Part shown: one piece after another, positions 4,814-7,792 of the stretch | Layout of the letters: every line of letters starts with the position of its first letter | How positions within the stretch are numbered: the first letter of the stretch is position 1 | Assembly (NCBI GenBank): GCA_030746295.1 | Contig: JASLMY010000234.1 | Span: 1 to 7,792 of the forward strand | Direction of reading: 5' to 3' | DNA length: 7,792 bases | From: Alphaproteobacteria bacterium | Lineage (GTDB): Bacteria > Pseudomonadota > Alphaproteobacteria > GCA-2731375 | Notes under the pieces: generated by a model | Told to the model about the DNA's origin: nothing | Databases searched by the model: none | The model's input: the letters and a program-made list of their open reading frames with translations, nothing else | Position numbers and translations under genes: made by a program

Positions 4814-6406
4814 ATGAACCAAGAGCAGCAACCCGGACCGCTCGAGAAGCCGTTCAAACCGTCGCCTTCGGTCGACGCCCTGTGGCGTCATGCGCGGCGC
4901 CGCCCGGGACAGGATGCGGTCGTCGATTCGCGTCTTTGCTTGAGCTTCGAGGCGCTGCGCGCGCACGTCGAGAGGCTCGCGCGGGCGCTCCGCGAGCTTG
5001 GTATTGGCCCTGGCGAGCCGGTCGTCGTCCTGTTCGATGTCTGCGCGGAATCCGTCGTCGCATTCTGGGCGCTCCGGGCGATCGACGCCGTCGTGGTCGT
5101 TGGCGATCCGACCGGCAAGGGCGCCGAGATCGACTACTACCTCGAGGTCACGGGAAGCCGGCACGTCTTGGCCGGGACGCGGGCGGCCGCGGCGCTTGCC
5201 CCGCCAGCGGCCGCCGCTTGGCACGTGCTGGAAGACGGCGCGGCAGCGGCGCCGCGCCGGTGGCGCCTGGATCGGCGGTCGCAGCCGCCGGCCAAGATGC
5301 GTGGCGACATGGCCGCAGAATCGCGGGCCGCGGTCATTTTCAGCTCCGGTACCACCGGCAAGCCCAAGGCGATCGTGCATACGCAGGACTCCTTGCGCTC
5401 GCTGCACGAGGTGCTGATAGAAACCTGGAAGCTGTCTCCCGATGACCGCGCCCTCGGTGCGCTGCCGTTCCATACCATCTACGGACTGTTCTTCAGCGCC
5501 GCCTCGATCATCTATGCCGGCGCGACGCTGGTGCTGGTCGAGCGGTTCCGGCCTGAGCGCGTCCTGGCCGCGATCGAACGGCACCGGGTGACGACGGCGG
5601 CTTTCGTCCCGACCATGGCGCTCATGATCCTGAACTTCGAGGACAGGGACGGCTACGACCTGAGCTCGCTCAGGGCGGTCTACGCCGCCTCGGCGCCGAT
5701 CAGCGACAGCGACATCGAGCGCTTCCGCCGCTTCAGCGGTGCGCCCATGATCGCCAACTACGGCCTGACGGAGATCCCGGGCGCCGCCGTGGAGCCGGCG
5801 GACGAACCGCATCAGGAGGGTTCCGTGGGCAAGATCAGCCCCGGCTTCGAGGTCTGCGTCAGGGATTCGGAAGGGCGACCGCTGCCGGTCGGCGAGACCG
5901 GCGAGATCACGGTGCGCGGACCCTCGCAGATGCAAGGGTATCTGGGCGATCCCGCTCAGACCGCAGAGCGGCTCCGCGACGGCTGGATCCACACGCAGGA
6001 CATCGGCCGCGTCGATGCCGCCGGCAACATCTACCTCAGCGGGCGCACCTCGGACATGATCATGCGCGGGGGCCTGAACATCTCGCCGCACGAGGTCGAG
6101 CATGCCCTCTCCACCCATCCGGAGGTGCTGGATTCGGCGGTGGTGGGCACGCCCGATCCGATCTACGGAGAGGTGGTGACCGCCTTCGTCGTCGTCCGCG
6201 GCCCGGCCGACGGTGCTGCGATCGCCAAGGCGTTGACGGATCACTGCCGAAGCCTGCTCGCCGCCGCGAAGGTGCCGGCCAACATCGTGCTCGTCGACGC
6301 GCTGCCACGCAACGCGGGCGGCAAGGTCCTTCGCAAGCAGCTTCAAGAACGGGGTGTCGGCCCGGCAGACGAAGACGAGGCAATGGACGGGAAAGGAAAC
6401 GCGTGA
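4814..6406 (+). CDS. AMP-forming acyl-CoA synthetase (ANL superfamily ligase)
   Basis: A 530-residue enzyme that activates a carboxylic acid with ATP to an acyl-AMP and then an acyl-CoA. Seen: P-loop FSSGTTGKPKA (176-186), NYGLTE (315-320), the hinge-side GWIHTQDIG with ATP-ribose aspartate D396, SGRTSDMIMRGGLNISPHEVE (from 409, R411), and the C-terminal LPRNAGGKVLRK with catalytic lysine K504. All core motifs are intact and the length is normal. Substrate specificity (fatty, cyclic or aromatic acid) cannot be read. The N-terminal domain has an Ala-rich stretch near 123-146. The ATG at 4814 has no strong Shine-Dalgarno, only GAG/GATGAG nearby. The stop overlaps the start of the next crotonase (GTGATG), a sign of translational coupling. 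It probably provides the entry reaction of the pathway encoded by 3066-7194. Confidence 0.95.
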   Translation: MNQEQQPGPLEKPFKPSPSVDALWRHARRRPGQDAVVDSRLCLSFEALRAHVERLARALRELGIGPGEPVVVLFDVCAESVVAFWALRAIDAVVVVGDPTGKGAEIDYYLEVTGSRHVLAGTRAAAALAPPAAAAWHVLEDGAAAAPRRWRLDRRSQPPAKMRGDMAAESRAAVIFSSGTTGKPKAIVHTQDSLRSLHEVLIETWKLSPDDRALGALPFHTIYGLFFSAASIIYAGATLVLVERFRPERVLAAIERHRVTTAAFVPTMALMILNFEDRDGYDLSSLRAVYAASAPISDSDIERFRRFSGAPMIANYGLTEIPGAAVEPADEPHQEGSVGKISPGFEVCVRDSEGRPLPVGETGEITVRGPSQMQGYLGDPAQTAERLRDGWIHTQDIGRVDAAGNIYLSGRTSDMIMRGGLNISPHEVEHALSTHPEVLDSAVVGTPDPIYGEVVTAFVVVRGPADGAAIAKALTDHCRSLLAAAKVPANIVLVDALPRNAGGKVLRKQLQERGVGPADEDEAMDGKGNA

Positions 6407-7194
6407 TGACTGACGGCATCGTACGGAGCGACGTTCTGGAGGACGGCGTCGCGCTGATCACCATGGACCGGCCCGAGAAGCGCAACGCCCTCACGCCGGC
6501 CATGATCGAGCAGTTGATGGGGGCTTTCGATCGCTTCGACGGCGACGACGCGGTCGGCGCGATCGTGCTCACCGGCGCCGGAGAGACTGCCTTCTGTGCC
6601 GGCCACGACATCAAGGCGATGGAGCCGGGCAACCTCGGACACCTCTTCGAGGAAGCGCACATGCAGGTGTTCCTGGCACCGCGCAACGCCCGGAAACCGG
6701 TCATTGCCGCGGTCAACGGCGCCGCCTACGCCGGCGGCTTCTGCCTGGCGCTCAACAGCGATCTCAGGCTGGCGACGCCGGATGCCAGCTTCGCCGTTCC
6801 GGGCGTGAGGCTCGGCATCGTGCCGATCGGCGGGCAGTCCTCCAGGCTGCCGCATCTGCTGCCCGTGGCCATTGCCAACGAGTTGACGATGCGGGGCGTG
6901 CCGCTGACAAGCGCGCGAGCGGAGCATTTCGGCTTCGTGAACGCCGTCGTGCCCGCGGCCGAGCTCGTCGACCGCGCCGTCGAGATGGCGGCCGAGATCT
7001 CCCGGATGTCGCCCTTCGCGGTGCAGTCCTGCAAGCGCATAGCGCAAGTGACCATGACCCAAGGCGTCGAGGCGGCCGACGCCATGGAGTACTGGCTCGC
7101 CATGGCCGCGGGTCATGGGCCCGACGTCCTCGAAGGTCTGACGGCCTTCCGCGAGCGCCGCCAGCCGAGCTTCGGCAGTCGCCAAGCCACCTGA
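6406..7194 (+). CDS. Enoyl-CoA hydratase/isomerase family protein lacking both canonical glutamates
   Basis: A crotonase-fold protein of 262 residues from the ATG at 6406-6408; GTG at 6403 is one codon earlier. Motifs, numbered from that ATG: MDRPEKRNAL (20-29), GAGETAFCAGHDIKAM (57-72, first oxyanion strand), NGAAYAGGFCLALNSD (104-119) and SFAVPGVRLGIVP (128-140). By alignment to rat mitochondrial hydratase, Glu144 is replaced by cysteine (C113) and Glu164 by glycine (G133), so classic syn-hydration of 2-enoyl-CoA is doubtful. The PGVRLG motif recalls ECHDC3-type crotonases, which also lack the second glutamate. The CoA and oxyanion pockets look intact, so another acyl-CoA reaction is possible. 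It starts at the ligase stop (TGATG overlap) with AAGGAA upstream, so the two are almost certainly co-translated and share a pathway. Function beyond family is unknown. Confidence 0.92.
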   Translation: MTDGIVRSDVLEDGVALITMDRPEKRNALTPAMIEQLMGAFDRFDGDDAVGAIVLTGAGETAFCAGHDIKAMEPGNLGHLFEEAHMQVFLAPRNARKPVIAAVNGAAYAGGFCLALNSDLRLATPDASFAVPGVRLGIVPIGGQSSRLPHLLPVAIANELTMRGVPLTSARAEHFGFVNAVVPAAELVDRAVEMAAEISRMSPFAVQSCKRIAQVTMTQGVEAADAMEYWLAMAAGHGPDVLEGLTAFRERRQPSFGSRQAT

Positions 7195-7230
7195 CGCGCC
7201 GCCCTATCGGAGCCTGCTCGCGCGCGTCAG
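7191..7230. terminator. Inverted repeat in the convergent junction, possible bidirectional terminator
   Basis: Perfect 9-bp arms CTGACGCGC (7191-7199) and GCGCGTCAG (7222-7230) enclose a 22-base loop. The left arm contains the crotonase TGA stop and the right arm contains the amidohydrolase stop on the other strand. The position between converging genes suits a shared transcription stop, but there is no U-run on either side and the loop is long, so termination is a tentative reading. Confidence 0.4.
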
Positions 7231-7792
7231 CGGGCGATGATGTCCCCATGCCGGGCGACGAAGCGCTGCCACGCTTCCTGCGCTGCGCTCTCGGCCTCGT
7301 CGAGCAACTGATCGGCGTCGGCATTGACCAGCCGGCCCCCGTCGACCACGACCGTGCCGTCGACGAGCACGGTTTCGACGTCGCTGGCGTGGCCGTGGTA
7401 GACGAAATTTGCCACCGGATCGAGGAGCGGCCGGAGGCCGAAGCGGCGGAAGTCGACGACCATGAGGTCGGCCCGCTTGCCGACCTCGAGCGAGCCGATC
7501 TCGCGCGCTTGGCCGATCGCCTTCGCGCCTTCGATCGTGGCCAGGCGCATCGCGTCGGGGGCCGGCACCGCCTTGGCATCGCCGGTCTTGATCCGAGCCA
7601 TCATGATGGTCGAACGCAGCACTTCGAAATGGTCGGCGAACATACCGTCGATGCCGAGGCCGACGGTGATGCCGCGCCGGCGGAAGTCCTGGATCGGCGC
7701 GATCTGGCCGCGTACCGCGTTGATCACGGGGCAGTGCGCCACGCAAGCGCCCGAATGGGCGATACGGCCGGTGTCGTCCTCGTCGAGCACAT
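7227..7792 (-). CDS. Amidohydrolase family protein (deaminase-like), C-terminal part only
   Basis: About 188 C-terminal residues of a metal-dependent hydrolase; the frame runs off the right edge, so the N-terminus and the first metal-binding histidines are outside. Seen: VAHCPVINAVRGQIAPI followed by GITVGLGIDG, the usual order in the TrzN/AtzA, cytosine and SAH-deaminase-type branch. The Asp of GLGIDG, 48 residues into the visible part, is the expected metal and catalytic aspartate. The C-terminus has EIGSLEVGKRADLMVVD and VLVDGTVVVDGGRLV, the small beta-sandwich domain of this superfamily. The visible GTG near the edge is internal, not a start. Such enzymes deaminate or dechlorinate heterocycles or hydrolyse cyclic amides; substrate is unknown. 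It converges with the crotonase gene, so it belongs to a different transcript. Confidence 0.9.
   Translation of the reverse strand, partial: VLDEDDTGRIAHSGACVAHCPVINAVRGQIAPIQDFRRRGITVGLGIDGMFADHFEVLRSTIMMARIKTGDAKAVPAPDAMRLATIEGAKAIGQAREIGSLEVGKRADLMVVDFRRFGLRPLLDPVANFVYHGHASDVETVLVDGTVVVDGGRLVNADADQLLDEAESAAQEAWQRFVARHGDIIAR

Noticed and set aside
4742..6346. A 534-codon open frame on the minus strand, nearly coextensive with the acyl-CoA ligase gene.
   Set aside because: It is the antisense mirror of a GC-rich coding sequence. The product is Arg/Asp/Gly/His-rich with no recognisable domain, while the plus frame has every ANL ligase motif.

Overview
The window is a GC-rich bacterial chromosome segment. 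Dense coding on both strands, long antisense shadow frames and the families present (NemR-like TetR regulator, YciI, CoA ligase plus crotonases, SDR, amidohydrolase) suggest a proteobacterium, most likely an alphaproteobacterium. That placement is inference from style only; no rRNA or other marker gene is present. I see no tRNA, rRNA, CRISPR array, insertion sequence or phage gene.

Left part, minus strand (about 1-1970): a TetR-family repressor (1007-1612), a small YciI-like protein (663-950) and a DNA-3-methyladenine glycosylase I, Tag (9-620), lie in one direction with gaps of 56 and 42 bases and probably form one transcript. Upstream lies a well-formed sigma70-type promoter (TTGACA, 17 bases, TAATTT, reading minus) carrying two copies of one 16-bp palindrome, TAGGACnnnnGTCCTA. 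One copy sits between -35 and -10 and the other at the expected start of transcription. This is a clear autorepression arrangement. The repressor has a GC-x4-LSxE motif with a cysteine at the position of the redox-sensing cysteine of NemR, so an electrophile- or oxidant-sensing operon that includes alkylation repair is plausible. About 300 bases lie between promoter and tetR. They hold a poor reading frame whose stop overlaps the tetR start and which may be a decayed gene.

Middle (2052-3065): a minus-strand SDR oxidoreductase with its own likely promoter, divergent from the plus-strand catabolic genes.

Right part, plus strand (3066-7194): a crotonase resembling plant enoyl-CoA isomerases, an alpha/beta hydrolase, a 184-base gap with a long imperfect hairpin, an AMP-forming acyl-CoA ligase and a second crotonase overlapping it by a few bases. 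Together these look like a carboxylic-acid catabolic unit: the ligase makes an acyl-CoA, the crotonases isomerise, hydrate or otherwise process it, and the hydrolase opens a lactone or releases a thioester. The SDR could oxidise a hydroxyl intermediate. The substrate cannot be read from sequence. No acyl-CoA dehydrogenase or thiolase is in view.

Right edge: the C-terminal part of a minus-strand amidohydrolase (deaminase-like) converges on the second crotonase. A 9-bp inverted repeat contains both stop codons.
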